Positions 28,501 through 38,133 of a DNA stretch of 64,000 nt are shown here, piece after piece (the stretch's first letter is position 1; every line of letters begins with the position of its first letter). The notes under the pieces are model-generated. The model did not search any database, had not been told where the DNA came from, and saw only the letters and a list, made by a program, of their open reading frames with translations. The DNA is from Catenovulum maritimum (lineage in GTDB: Bacteria > Pseudomonadota > Gammaproteobacteria > Enterobacterales > Alteromonadaceae): NCBI RefSeq assembly GCF_001050375.1, contig NZ_KQ130492.1, positions 41,795 through 105,794 on the forward strand, in the 5' to 3' direction. Both the position numbers and the translations under genes were made by a program.

Positions 28501-30567
28501 CTAATACGGACCATTGGTGACACTAGGATCGTCCCAAGTCGCATGCCAAAATTGATTACCGTGTAGGTAGAAGATACTATCTAACGACAGGCTATCGTCT
28601 TTATGTAGTATGGCTCTGTCTTCGTAGCTGCCGATATAAGCATTGCCATCTAATGCTGGCTGCACACTGGATTTATGGTTTAGTGCTGTACTCGAATCCT
28701 GTGTCTTAACTTCGAATAAAGCGAGTTCTGTCGTTTCACGCCAAACACCAGTGTCAGCAGTCTGAGTGACCCCCCAGGTTTGTATCGGTAGGGCAAACCT
28801 GTGCTCATCATCTGATATTTTTAGGTAAGTTAAAGCATGGTAATTGTATTCGGCAGGGGTGTAACCATTGGGGAATATTTTTTTACCAATTTCTGTTGGG
28901 TTTTGTGGATCACTGACGTCAAACAATACAACTTTGGCACCTTCTTGCGTTGGTGGTGCTATGCTAATGTTGTCAGGAGTTGGTTCCCTTAAAAATCGGT
29001 TTTGATCAATTTCTTGGCCAATTGCGAAAATGAGCTTGTCAGAAATTGGGTGCAAGTAAGATGAAAACCCTGGGATTTCTAATTCACCAACAATTTTGGG
29101 TGCAGTTTCGTCTGATAAGTCGATAACATAAAGCGGGTCTATTCGCTCAAAAGTCACTATATAGGCTTTATCACCATAGTAACGTACCGCATAAATATCT
29201 TCATTTGGTTTACCGATAGGGTCGGTTTCAGTTTCATTTGGTAAGTTAGCGATTAAGTCTAAGTTTTTAGTTGCTGTATTGGCTTTCAGTATGTGTAGTT
29301 TGTGCTCTAGTCTGTCATTTTCGTTGTTGTTTCTCAGGCTGGTGACAACCCGTAAATAGCCATTGTATTCGCTAAATCTAAGGTTGGTTTGGTTCCAACC
29401 AAAGTGTCCTGTTAGCTCAGTTGATGCGATATAGTCTATGTCTTGGCTGCTTACATTAAATTGATGGATAAAAGATTTTTGGTTGTAATCACTACCATAC
29501 ATATAGATTGAGCTGTCAGAGGCGTATATGCCCTGTATATGGCTATTAACGCAGACAGAGTTAACTTCAGCTGGGTTGTCTAAATTAATGCTTGTTAGTG
29601 TGACTATTGCGTCATATCCGTCTTTGTCACTGGCATCAGCCGGCAAGTAACAATTATCACTTGAAACTAAGAGTTTGGTTTCGCCGTCTTGGTTGGTATA
29701 ACTTGGCATTAAGTCAGATTCTTGCAGGCTAAGGACTTTTTTGTAATTTTCGAGTTCTTCATCTTGAGTTTGAGCAAAAACTAAATTATCCACATTTGGA
29801 CTAAAGCTGCTGATGATAAAGAGCTTATTATCAATTCTTCGGCTAGAAATCATATAGCCTTCAATTTCATAGCTAACTTGGCTGCTTGGTATACTAGGGG
29901 TTGTGACATCAAAAAGTGAGAAATTAAACCTTTGTTGTTGACGACGCCAAACATCAATTGCTAAATCTATATACTGATAGTAGTTATATTGTTCAGACAG
30001 GACACTAAGCTTGTTATCTGCAAGGTATAGTCCTTTTATGCTCGAATTTGTCTCTGAACTACCAAGCTCGATTTTAGAGAGTTCTGTTAGGCTTTTATCT
30101 GCTTCTCTTTGCATTACTCGAATGTGCGAATTAGCGACTGTTTGATTTTCTGTTGCTGGGTTTAAATCATCAGAAAATACAAAATTAGAATACCGATTAG
30201 CAGCAATATAAAATATATTACCATCGTATTTTACTCTGTCGGCTTCATCTACCCCTGCTTCTTGAGTAATGGTTTGTGAAAAACCGCCGCTGGCGTTGTC
30301 TGATGCTGCGTCTGCTACCATTTCTGGCGCATAGTTTTTGTAATATTGAGATGAAGCGTTTATGTAAACCCCATTTTTTAGGTAGGTTAAAAACTCATTG
30401 TTGTTGCTGGGTCTCAGCGCTGTAAATGACAGTTCGCTAGGGTTTAAGTCTGGTACCTTGGTAATTTGAGTTTCAGTGTCGTCAACCGACACTGATGAGC
30501 CGTTACAAGCGGTTAAGCCTATTAAGCTGGTGTAGCCCAATAGCGTTATTAAGGGTATTAATTTCAT
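28501..30567 (-). CDS. Beta-propeller domain lipoprotein (Pfam Beta_propel type)
   Basis: A 688-residue predicted lipoprotein. The signal peptide ends in the lipobox LTAC (Cys21). Downstream, QEAGVDEADRVKYDGNIFYI is the hallmark of the secreted beta-propeller family, with later repeats of hydrophobic strands such as KAYIVTFERIDPLYVIDLSD, PKIVGELEIPGFSSYLHPI and KVVLFDVSDPQNPTEIG. The family is of unknown function, found on the cell surface of bacteria and archaea. Ser after the lipid Cys +2 position (Asn-Gly) does not give the strict Asp+2 retention signal, so outer-membrane anchoring is likely. It is a single gene, convergent with adk. Confidence 0.82.
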   Translation of the reverse strand: MKLIPLITLLGYTSLIGLTACNGSSVSVDDTETQITKVPDLNPSELSFTALRPSNNNEFLTYLKNGVYINASSQYYKNYAPEMVADAASDNASGGFSQTITQEAGVDEADRVKYDGNIFYIAANRYSNFVFSDDLNPATENQTVANSHIRVMQREADKSLTELSKIELGSSETNSSIKGLYLADNKLSVLSEQYNYYQYIDLAIDVWRRQQQRFNFSLFDVTTPSIPSSQVSYEIEGYMISSRRIDNKLFIISSFSPNVDNLVFAQTQDEELENYKKVLSLQESDLMPSYTNQDGETKLLVSSDNCYLPADASDKDGYDAIVTLTSINLDNPAEVNSVCVNSHIQGIYASDSSIYMYGSDYNQKSFIHQFNVSSQDIDYIASTELTGHFGWNQTNLRFSEYNGYLRVVTSLRNNNENDRLEHKLHILKANTATKNLDLIANLPNETETDPIGKPNEDIYAVRYYGDKAYIVTFERIDPLYVIDLSDETAPKIVGELEIPGFSSYLHPISDKLIFAIGQEIDQNRFLREPTPDNISIAPPTQEGAKVVLFDVSDPQNPTEIGKKIFPNGYTPAEYNYHALTYLKISDDEHRFALPIQTWGVTQTADTGVWRETTELALFEVKTQDSSTALNHKSSVQPALDGNAYIGSYEDRAILHKDDSLSLDSIFYLHGNQFWHATWDDPSVTNGPY

Positions 30568-30731
30568 GCCTCTATTCCTTGAATATTGAAAAATGGTAAG
30601 TTAAATATAGTGTAGGCTTAGGCATTTTCAGTTGCCAAGTGCAACCAAATGTTATCAAGTGTTACCGAAGACTATGATTGATGATTTAAAGTGCTAAATT
30701 TAGCATAGTATAATTTTACGTTGGAATTGTT

Positions 30732-31694
30732 GTGAAGCTTAAATGCCTATTACCATTATTGTTTGTTTTTGCGCCATATTCTCTAGCGAGTGAGGCTGAG
30801 GTGGCGGCTGATCAAAGCTTGGTTAAGTTAAATACTTGGCATATCTCAGTTGCTATGGGTTATGGAGTGAAAACCAATCCCCTACATTCAGGTGATAATT
30901 TTCCACTCATCCTTGTTCCTAGCGTAAAATATTATGGTGAACAAATTTACTTTGATAATGGTGATCTGGGTTACACTTTTAATGAAACAGAATCATATAA
31001 CCTCAGTTTAGTTGCTAAGTTAAATAGAGAGTTTGCCCATTTTGTCGATTGGCATCCAACCAATATCTTAGGATCTGTCTCTTTTAGCTCTGGTCATTCA
31101 TTAAGTGTTTCATCTGATAACCTAGATCAAACCATATCTGAATTAGAAAAAATTGCGGGTGAAGGCGATTTTGTCACAAACCCAGGCAATGGTGATCCAA
31201 TAGATGCACCAGCAGACAGTAAAAATTATAAATTAAGTTTCGCTGAACTGTCTAAACGCCAATGGTCAATTGATTTAGGGTTACAAGCTAATTGGTATTT
31301 TGCGCAGCAAAGTCAATTAAGTTTAGGTATTTATACTGATGTGTTTAACCGTCATGGCGGACAAAATATAAACTTAAATTTGAGCCATTATAGCTATTAT
31401 TTCAATCGTTGGAAGGTGAGGTACAAGTTAGGGATAGAATGGCTCAGCTCTGATTTAGTTAATTATTATTATGGTGTTAGCGCGGCAGACAAAGTGCACT
31501 CAGATTATTATTATCAAGCTAAATCGGCTGTTTTACCTTATGTTTCGATTAGTCCTAGTTACCCAATTTCGTCTTCATGGCAAATACTAGGCTCTTTTAG
31601 TTATCAAAAGCTAGATGAGTCGATTAAATCCAGTCCAATTGTAATCAAAGACAATAGAATGACTCTCTTCGCTGGGGTTAATTATGTTTTTTAG
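30732..31694 (+). CDS. MipA/OmpV family outer-membrane protein
   Basis: A 320-residue protein with a signal peptide (about 1-19, ending SLAS). The start is GTG at 30732. Features of the MipA/OmpV family are the NPLHSGDNFPLILVPSVKYYG stretch, a barrel with alternating residues, and the end MTLFAGVNYVF with a C-terminal Phe, the outer-membrane insertion signal. E. coli MipA scaffolds a murein hydrolase and synthase. It overlaps the DUF3019 gene by 11 bases and is followed by a two-component pair, a recurrent arrangement in Alteromonadales that suggests an envelope-sensing unit. Confidence 0.88.
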   Translation: MKLKCLLPLLFVFAPYSLASEAEVAADQSLVKLNTWHISVAMGYGVKTNPLHSGDNFPLILVPSVKYYGEQIYFDNGDLGYTFNETESYNLSLVAKLNREFAHFVDWHPTNILGSVSFSSGHSLSVSSDNLDQTISELEKIAGEGDFVTNPGNGDPIDAPADSKNYKLSFAELSKRQWSIDLGLQANWYFAQQSQLSLGIYTDVFNRHGGQNINLNLSHYSYYFNRWKVRYKLGIEWLSSDLVNYYYGVSAADKVHSDYYYQAKSAVLPYVSISPSYPISSSWQILGSFSYQKLDESIKSSPIVIKDNRMTLFAGVNYVF

Positions 31695-32088
31695 CTTTGG
31701 TCGGCATTTAGTAATGCTCCTGGCGTTAATTTGCATAACGACTAGCCTTTTTAGTCATGCTTATACTTCAATTCAAGCTGAATTTTATGTTAAGCCGATT
31801 ACTTGTGTGGTTTTAAAGCAGGGAGACAAGTGTCGTTTGTTAGCTGAATTTAGTTGGCGTTTACCAGATGCCAAAGCTGTGTGTATTTGGCAAGATGATA
31901 CCAAGTTAAATTGCTGGAGAGCAAGAATGCAAGCGGTTGAACGTATAATGCTAGAGTTAAATCAAACCAGTCGATTTTATTTACGGACAGAATCTGAACA
32001 AGTGATTGCAAAACAAGAGATTCAACTTAATACCCTACAAGCCAAGCAGTACAGACGCAGATTACATTCGGATTGGAGTTTATTCTAG
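31684..32088 (+). CDS. DUF3019 family exported protein
   Basis: A 134-residue protein with a hydrophobic N-terminal export signal (about 8-26, LVMLLALICITTSLFSHAY). The mature part has KPITCVVLKQGDKCRLLAEFSWRL and AVCIWQDDTKLNCW, so four cysteines that may form two disulfides. This matches DUF3019, a family of small periplasmic proteins of unknown role found beside MipA and two-component genes in Shewanella and relatives. It is translationally coupled to mipA (11-base overlap) and its stop is one base before the regulator start. Confidence 0.72.
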   Translation: MFFSFGRHLVMLLALICITTSLFSHAYTSIQAEFYVKPITCVVLKQGDKCRLLAEFSWRLPDAKAVCIWQDDTKLNCWRARMQAVERIMLELNQTSRFYLRTESEQVIAKQEIQLNTLQAKQYRRRLHSDWSLF

Positions 32089-32089
32089 T

Positions 32090-32788
32090 ATGTTACATAT
32101 TGCTTTAGTCGAAGATGATCAAAGGCTTGCACAGTTAATTAGTCAATTTTTACGCCAAAATCAATTTAAAGTGACAGTGATTGACAGAGGGGATCAAGCG
32201 ATTGAATTTATTCTGGGCCAAAAACCCGATTTAGTGATACTAGATATAAACTTACCTTACCTTGATGGCTTTACGATTTGCCGCTCAATTCGTAATGTTT
32301 TTGCCAGCCCCATTTTATTTTTAACCGCTAAAGACAGTGATTTTGATCATGTTTCTGGATTAGAAATGGGCGCGGATGACTACATTATCAAACCGATTGA
32401 ACCACATGTTTTATTAGCGCGGATTCATAATGCGTTAAGGCGAGGTCAGCCAAAAATAGAGTCTCAGTCCAACAATCACAAGCTACAATTTGGTAAATTG
32501 AGTATAGAAAAACATTCCCGTATTGTGACTTATGATGGACAAGACATCGAGTTGACTAGCCATGAATTTGAGTTGCTCTGGTTACTCGCCAGTCACGCTG
32601 GTGAGGTGCAAAGCCGTGACTACATACATAAACAAATGATAGGGCGAGAATATGATGGCTTAGATCGTAGTGTTGATGTTCGCGTCTCTAGGTTAAGGAA
32701 AAAACTATTTGACGACATTAATAAGCCCTACCGATTTGTGACGGTTTGGGGGAAAGGGTATGTATTTAGTGCAACTGCTTGGGATTAA
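32090..32788 (+). CDS. OmpR-family response regulator
   Basis: A 232-residue regulator. Receiver domain: acidic pocket VEDD (8-10), phospho-Asp at about residue 52 in LVILDINLPYLDGF, and LFLTAKDSD with the conserved Lys. The C-terminal winged helix has ELTSHEFELLWLLASHAGEV, YDGLDRSVDVRVSRLRKKL and WGKGYVFSA, the OmpR/PhoB fold. ATG 32090 gives a canonical MLHIALVEDD start; a frame upstream overlaps the DUF3019 gene. RstA-like in sequence style. The target genes are unknown; mipA autoregulation is a reasonable guess. Confidence 0.92.
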   Translation: MLHIALVEDDQRLAQLISQFLRQNQFKVTVIDRGDQAIEFILGQKPDLVILDINLPYLDGFTICRSIRNVFASPILFLTAKDSDFDHVSGLEMGADDYIIKPIEPHVLLARIHNALRRGQPKIESQSNNHKLQFGKLSIEKHSRIVTYDGQDIELTSHEFELLWLLASHAGEVQSRDYIHKQMIGREYDGLDRSVDVRVSRLRKKLFDDINKPYRFVTVWGKGYVFSATAWD

Positions 32789-32790
32789 AT

Positions 32791-34056
32791 TTGACTCGGT
32801 TATTTATTAGTTTATATCTGTTGATTATAGCTGGACTGCTGAGTATTGGCTGGCTTGGTGAACAAGTTTGGCAGGCTTATCAACCCAAACAGGATAATAG
32901 ATTAGCTTTAATCAAAGGCTACACGGCTTTATTACCAGATTTATTACAGCATGCGATTGTACAAGGTAATGACGAAGCGCTGACTGATAAACTTCTAGAA
33001 ATAGAAACTAAACTTCAAATACAGCTACAAGTGATAGCCAATGACAAGATTCAACTCAATTTCCCTGATCATCAAGAAGCTATCATTAGTTATACAGACG
33101 ATAATCAAATGATGATTTATCAAAGCTGGCCTGCACATCATTCATTAATCCAACTTGGCCCAATTAAGTTAGAGCAAGATAAAAGTCACTTAAAATCTGC
33201 GTTTCAAGTGTTTAGTTATTTGTTGCTCGCGTTTTTCATTGCAGCTTGGACTTGGCCGCTATGGCGCGATTTAAGAAAACTGCAATCCTCTGCCCAATAT
33301 TTTTCACAGGGTGAATTTGATTATAAAAACGATATTCACCAACAATCTGTGATTAAACCCATTTCAAATAGTTTTGAAGCTATGGCTGCGCAAATTAAGA
33401 GTTTATTAGCAGAGCAAAAATTATTGGTTAATTCAGTAAGTCATGATTTAAGAACACCTATCTCAAGATTAAAGTTTGGCCTAGCTTTATTACCTGAATC
33501 TAGCCAAGCAGCTTTACCTGAAATTAAGCAAGATATTAGCGACTTAGAAAACTTGATTGATGAATTACTAAGTTATGCTCGATTAGAACAAGATTCTAAA
33601 CAACTCAATTTAGAAATGGTAAATGTATCTGAATTATTACTGAATCAAGTTGAAAAACTAACCAAAACGACAGCACTAAAATTAAATACTGATCAGGTTA
33701 AGGAATCTAATTGGTTATGTGATGGCCACTTAATTGAACGTGTTATTCAAAATTTACTGACTAATGCAATACGTTTTGCTCGCGAACAAGTACAGTTAAG
33801 TGTCTCATCTAACAAGGCGTACTTAGTTATCGTGATTGAAGACGATGGTATTGGCGTTGAATCTAAAGACTATCAAACTGTATTTAAAGCTTTTTCAAGG
33901 TTAGATAACAATCATAAAAAATCGAGTGGATTTGGTTTAGGCTTAGCTATAGTCGAAAAAATCTGTGTGTGGCATCAAGGTTACTGCGAGCTGGCTAAAT
34001 CCGATTTAGGCGGCGCTAAATTTAGTGTTTATATCCCTAAACAATCCATTAATTAA
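32791..34056 (+). CDS. Sensor histidine kinase partner of the OmpR-type regulator
   Basis: A roughly 421-residue membrane kinase. Two transmembrane helices (about 2-22 and 139-157) flank a periplasmic sensor of about 115 residues. A HAMP-like linker follows, then the H-box VNSVSHDLRTPISRLKF (His near 218), N-box ERVIQNLLTNAIRFA, G1 EDDGIGVESKD and G2 GFGLGLAIVEK. I chose TTG 32791, with GGGA five bases upstream and two bases after the regulator stop, giving MTRLFISLYLL; TTG 32779 would overlap the regulator by ten bases and lacks an obvious ribosome binding site. It probably senses an envelope signal involving the DUF3019 and MipA proteins. Confidence 0.9.
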   Translation: MTRLFISLYLLIIAGLLSIGWLGEQVWQAYQPKQDNRLALIKGYTALLPDLLQHAIVQGNDEALTDKLLEIETKLQIQLQVIANDKIQLNFPDHQEAIISYTDDNQMMIYQSWPAHHSLIQLGPIKLEQDKSHLKSAFQVFSYLLLAFFIAAWTWPLWRDLRKLQSSAQYFSQGEFDYKNDIHQQSVIKPISNSFEAMAAQIKSLLAEQKLLVNSVSHDLRTPISRLKFGLALLPESSQAALPEIKQDISDLENLIDELLSYARLEQDSKQLNLEMVNVSELLLNQVEKLTKTTALKLNTDQVKESNWLCDGHLIERVIQNLLTNAIRFAREQVQLSVSSNKAYLVIVIEDDGIGVESKDYQTVFKAFSRLDNNHKKSSGFGLGLAIVEKICVWHQGYCELAKSDLGGAKFSVYIPKQSIN

Positions 34057-34092
34057 GCCATAGACTTGATTTGCTCACCAAATAAGTTAACT

Positions 34093-34108
34093 TGGCACAC
34101 CATCTGCA
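34093..34108 (+). promoter_or_regulatory. Sigma-54 promoter upstream of fliE
   Basis: TGGCACACCATCTGCA fits the -24/-12 consensus TGGCAC-N5-TTGCA in spacing, with GG and GC invariant and one mismatch in the -12 box. It lies 53 bases before the fliE ATG. Sigma-54 with an FlrC-type activator is the known class II/III control of polar flagellar genes in Vibrio and Pseudomonas. Confidence 0.82.
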
Positions 34109-34160
34109 TTAACCAAACTAAATTGACATAAGTTCAATATTTTGACGTTTGGAGACTGTG

Positions 34161-34499
34161 ATGAAAATTGGTGCTGATAATCTATATGCTGAAATGCAAA
34201 GTATGGCTTTAAAAGCCAACCAAACTATTCGTCCAGAAATCTCAGTTGAAAGTACGCAAGCCGTCAACCCAAGTACTAATCAGTTTGGCGATTTATTGAG
34301 CCGTGCAATCAATAATGTTAATGATCTTGGCCATAGTGCAAAAGAAATCACCAATAGATTCGAACTAGGCGATACTAATGTTTCATTGGCTGATGTTATG
34401 ATAGCGAAAGAAAAATCGAGCTTAGCATTTGAAGCGACTGTTCAAGTACGCAATAAAGTACTTGAAGCTTATGAAAAAATTATGCAAATGCCTGTTTAA
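34161..34499 (+). CDS. fliE: Flagellar hook-basal body complex protein FliE
   Basis: A 112-residue protein linking the MS ring to the rod. NQFGDLLSRAINNVNDL, ANRF-like helices and the C-terminal LADVMIAKEKSSLAFEATVQVRNKVLEAY are typical FliE. The in-frame TTG at 34149 is ignored because GGAGA lies six bases before ATG 34161. First gene of the fliE-flhB run. Confidence 0.94.
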   Translation: MKIGADNLYAEMQSMALKANQTIRPEISVESTQAVNPSTNQFGDLLSRAINNVNDLGHSAKEITNRFELGDTNVSLADVMIAKEKSSLAFEATVQVRNKVLEAYEKIMQMPV

Positions 34500-34519
34500 T
34501 TAGGTTGGAGTAATATTAA

Positions 34520-36232
34520 GTGGCAGAACAAGCAGCAACAACAGATATCGCGGTAAATGATGGACCTTACGAGGGCTCAGAAGCATTGCCGGAAGAGCAA
34601 AAATCTGGCTTTTTAAGTTCATTTACTGGCGTCGATATGTTACGCCAAGTTACCCTTATTTTAGCCTTAGCCATTTGTTTAGCCATTGCCATTTTCATTA
34701 TCGTTTGGGCCCGAGAACCTGACATGCGTCCATTAGGTAAAATGGAAATGCAGGAGCTCATCGAAACCTTAGACTTCCTAGACACACAAAAAATTGAATA
34801 TCGTTTAGATGGCGATGTTATCTATGTTATCGAAGATGAATTCCAAGATATAAAATTGCAAATGGCTCGTTCTGGTATGAGCAGTGAGCCAGCAACAGGT
34901 GCTGATATTTTATTGACAGATATGGGATTCGGTGTCAGTCAAAGGGTTGAAACTGAAAGATTAAAATACAGCCGTGAGCAAAGCTTAGCTAGAACAATTG
35001 AAGAGTTGCACACGATTCAACGTGCTAAAGTTTTACTCGCTATTCCAAAAGAAAATGTATTTGCCCGCCACGAGAAAAAGCCAAGCGCGACTGTTGTTTT
35101 GACAATGAAACGCGGCAAAATGTTATCAGCAGAAGAAGTTGATTCTGTTGTTGATATGGTGTCTTCAGCTGTACAGGGAATGGAGCCAACTAGAGTCACA
35201 GTGACAGACCAGAATGGTCGTCTATTAAACTCGGGCTCGCAAAATGATTTATCTGCTAGATCGCGTAAAGAATATGAAATAGAACAGCAAAGAGAAGCTG
35301 AATATATAGAAAAAATTGACTCTATTTTAATTCCAGTTATTGGTTTAGGTAACTACACTGCACAAGTTGATGTGACTATGGATTTCACTTCGACAGAACA
35401 AACTCAAAAACGCTATAACCCTGATTTACCCGCTGTTCGTAGTGAAATGACGTTGGAAACTAATTCGTTAGGCAATGGAGCTATGGGCATTCCGGGCGCT
35501 TTAAGTAATCAACCACCGGTCGAATCTGATATCCCAGCAATTGCGAAAGCAGGCTCATCAGCAGGCGCATCACCTAGTAAAAGTCACAGAGAAGCCACTA
35601 GAAATTACGAATTAGACACTACCATTAGCCATACGCGCCAGCAGTCTGGCGTTATTCGTCGCTTAAGTGTTTCGGTAGCTGTTGATTACATTGGAAAATT
35701 AAATGACAACAATGGTGAGATGGAATTTGAACCAAGAGGTGCGGCTGAATTAACCAATATTCGTCGTTTATTACAAGGTGGGATAGGTTTTGATATTCAA
35801 CGCGGTGATACCTTAGAAGTTGTTACTATTCCTTTTGCTAAACCAGATTTGGGTGATTTAGAGAAAACACCATTTTGGAAAGAACCTTTATTCTTTAAAA
35901 TGGTTAAGCTAGCCTTAGGCGCAATCATTATAATCGCTTTAATCTTTGCTGTTGTACGTCCAATGCTACGTAAACTTATCTACCCAGAAGATGTCACTGA
36001 TGAATTTGATGATGCTTCTATATCATCAGGTGTTGATTTAGGTGACGAAACCATTAGCATGTTATCTACTGATTTTGATGAGAGTGCTGTAGGCTTTAAT
36101 ACAGATGGTACTTTAATGTTACCTGACTTACATCAAGATGAAGATGTATTAAAAGCAGTTCGTGCACTAGTTGCTAACGAACCTGTATTATCCTCACAAG
36201 TTGTAAAAGCGTGGTTAAGCGAAGATGCCTGA
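34520..36232 (+). CDS. fliF: Flagellar MS-ring protein FliF
   Basis: A 570-residue inner-membrane ring protein. Transmembrane segments are about 38-62 and 455-480. The ring-building YscJ/FliF domain contains VIEDEFQDIKLQMARSGM and RTIEELHTIQRAKVLLAIPKE; the C-terminal cytoplasmic tail (AVRALVANEPVLSSQVVKAW) binds FliG. The start is GTG with GGAG 11 bases upstream. Overlaps fliG by eight bases. Confidence 0.97.
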   Translation: MAEQAATTDIAVNDGPYEGSEALPEEQKSGFLSSFTGVDMLRQVTLILALAICLAIAIFIIVWAREPDMRPLGKMEMQELIETLDFLDTQKIEYRLDGDVIYVIEDEFQDIKLQMARSGMSSEPATGADILLTDMGFGVSQRVETERLKYSREQSLARTIEELHTIQRAKVLLAIPKENVFARHEKKPSATVVLTMKRGKMLSAEEVDSVVDMVSSAVQGMEPTRVTVTDQNGRLLNSGSQNDLSARSRKEYEIEQQREAEYIEKIDSILIPVIGLGNYTAQVDVTMDFTSTEQTQKRYNPDLPAVRSEMTLETNSLGNGAMGIPGALSNQPPVESDIPAIAKAGSSAGASPSKSHREATRNYELDTTISHTRQQSGVIRRLSVSVAVDYIGKLNDNNGEMEFEPRGAAELTNIRRLLQGGIGFDIQRGDTLEVVTIPFAKPDLGDLEKTPFWKEPLFFKMVKLALGAIIIIALIFAVVRPMLRKLIYPEDVTDEFDDASISSGVDLGDETISMLSTDFDESAVGFNTDGTLMLPDLHQDEDVLKAVRALVANEPVLSSQVVKAWLSEDA

Positions 36233-37253
36233 TTCTGAAGAAAGTGGATTTGATATTTCGCGCCTAGATGGCGTTGAAAAAGCAGCAATACTATTACTGA
36301 GTTTATCAGAAGAAGATGCTGCTCAAATATTAAAACATTTAGAGCCAAAAGAAGTTCAAAAAGTGGGTATGGCAATGGCGTCAGTCGATGACTTTAGCCA
36401 AGCTAAAATTACCGCTATCCACAAACAGTTTATTGATGATATACAGCAATTTAGTACCATAGGTTTCCAAAGCACAGAGTTTGTTCGTAAAGCTTTAACT
36501 GCCGCTCTAGGTGAAGATAAAGCCGGTAATTTAATTGAACAAATCGTTATGGGTAGCGGTGCTAAAGGCTTAGATTCGCTTAAATGGATGGATTCTAAGC
36601 AGGTAGCTAACATTATTCGAAACGAGCATCCGCAAATTCAAACTATCGTATTAGCTTACCTTGAACCTGAACAGTCCGCTGAAATTATGAGTCAGTTCTC
36701 TGAAAAAGTTCGATTAGACTTAATGATGCGTATCGCCAATTTAGAAGAAGTACAGCCAGCTGCATTACAAGAATTGAACGAAATTATGGAGAAACAGTTT
36801 GCGGGTCAAGCGGGCGCTCAAGCTGCGAAAATGGGCGGCTTGAAAGCTGCTGCGGACATAATGAACTACCTAGACACGAATGTAGAAGGTCAGTTAATGG
36901 ATTCAATCCGTGAACATGACGAAGAAATGAGTCAACAAATTCAAGACCTTATGTTTGTTTTTGATAACTTGGCAGATGTGGATGATAAAGGCATACAAGC
37001 TATACTTCGCGAAGTACAGCAAGAAGTATTAATGCGCGCGATTAAAGGTGCAGATGAAAGCCTTAAAGATAAAATACTGGGTAACATGTCTAAACGTGCT
37101 GCCGAATTGCTATCTGATGATTTGGATGCAATGGGACCAATTAGAATTAGTGAAGTAGAAGCAGCCCAGAAAGAAATTCTTTCACTTGCACGACGCTTAG
37201 CTGACTCAGGCGAAATTATGCTTGGTGGCGGTGGTGGTGAAGAGTTCTTATAA
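36225..37253 (+). CDS. fliG: Flagellar motor switch protein FliG
   Basis: A 342-residue cytoplasmic rotor protein that couples torque from the stator. The N-terminal FliF-binding domain has KAAILLLSLSEEDAAQILKHL; the middle domain has the EHPQ motif (NEHPQIQTIVLAYLEP), and the C-terminal torque domain has MFVFDNLADVDDKGIQAIL with the charged residues of the stator interface. Length is normal. Starts within the end of fliF. Confidence 0.97.
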   Translation: MPDSEESGFDISRLDGVEKAAILLLSLSEEDAAQILKHLEPKEVQKVGMAMASVDDFSQAKITAIHKQFIDDIQQFSTIGFQSTEFVRKALTAALGEDKAGNLIEQIVMGSGAKGLDSLKWMDSKQVANIIRNEHPQIQTIVLAYLEPEQSAEIMSQFSEKVRLDLMMRIANLEEVQPAALQELNEIMEKQFAGQAGAQAAKMGGLKAAADIMNYLDTNVEGQLMDSIREHDEEMSQQIQDLMFVFDNLADVDDKGIQAILREVQQEVLMRAIKGADESLKDKILGNMSKRAAELLSDDLDAMGPIRISEVEAAQKEILSLARRLADSGEIMLGGGGGEEFL

Positions 37254-37295
37254 CTTAGTGATTAATTGCCAACCTTTTTGTGGGATCAAAACCTA

Positions 37296-38087
37296 ATGAG
37301 TGATGATTTAAAATTTAGACGCTCGATCCCTAAAGATGATAAAGCGTTAGAAAAACTGAAAACTTGGTCCATTCCTCAAGTCGAGAATGAATTAACCAAA
37401 GCCGAACAAGAAAAAACCAATGCTTTAGGTAAAAGTCGAACTTGGGTTTATGAAGCACCTGAGCCAGAGCCCGAAGAAATAAAGCCACCGACGCTAGAAG
37501 AAATAGAAGCGATTCGCAAAGCGGCTTACGAAGAAGGCTTTGCTGAGGGTAAAGCGGAAGGTTTTGAAGCTGGTCAAGCCGAAGGCAAAGAAGTTGGACA
37601 TAAAGAAGGTTTTGAAGCTGGCCAAGTAGAAGGTCACGAAGCTGGATTGGCAAGCGGTACGAGTTTAATGGAAGAGAAAGCTCAAACTTGGAACATGCTG
37701 ATCGAACAACTCGATAACCCATTAGAGAAAATGGATCAAATTGTTGAAATGGAGCTTGTACAATTATGCCAAGCTTTAGCTAAATCTGTCATTAAAACAG
37801 AATTAGTAACCAATCAAGATGTTATTTTACAAAGCCTAAAGTCAGCTGCAGAATTATTACCCTTTAATCATCAAGCCTGCCAAATTTTGGTTAATCCGGA
37901 AGACTATCAAGTCATCTCTGAACATTACACTGAAGAAGACCTCACTAAACGTAACTGGCGAATTCATGCAGATCCGACCATAGCTCGAGGCGGTATTGAT
38001 ATTAAAACTGAACTATCTAGTATCAGTTTTTTAATGGATGAGCGGATTCAGGAAATATTCGACGAGTTTAATAACCAATCTAATTAA
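37296..38087 (+). CDS. fliH: Flagellar assembly protein FliH
   Basis: A 263-residue regulator of the FliI export ATPase. After an acidic, proline-rich region is a run of GxxxG-type repeats (EGFAEGKAEGFEAGQAEGKE-like, about residues 85-125) typical of FliH, then the conserved C-terminal domain with HADPTIARGGIDIKTELSSI. ATG 37296 (MSDDLKF) is preferred over the in-frame TTG 37266. The gap to fliI is 113 bases and holds a sigma-54 promoter. Confidence 0.92.
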   Translation: MSDDLKFRRSIPKDDKALEKLKTWSIPQVENELTKAEQEKTNALGKSRTWVYEAPEPEPEEIKPPTLEEIEAIRKAAYEEGFAEGKAEGFEAGQAEGKEVGHKEGFEAGQVEGHEAGLASGTSLMEEKAQTWNMLIEQLDNPLEKMDQIVEMELVQLCQALAKSVIKTELVTNQDVILQSLKSAAELLPFNHQACQILVNPEDYQVISEHYTEEDLTKRNWRIHADPTIARGGIDIKTELSSISFLMDERIQEIFDEFNNQSN

Positions 38088-38133
38088 AAAGCCTAGCAAG
38101 TGCACTGAGCTAAATTAATTTAATTAGTCAATT

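Noticed and set aside
32779-34056. TTG 32779 as the histidine kinase start
   Set aside because: It overlaps the regulator and lacks a Shine-Dalgarno; TTG 32791 with GGGA upstream gives the typical kinase N-terminus, though the choice is not certain.
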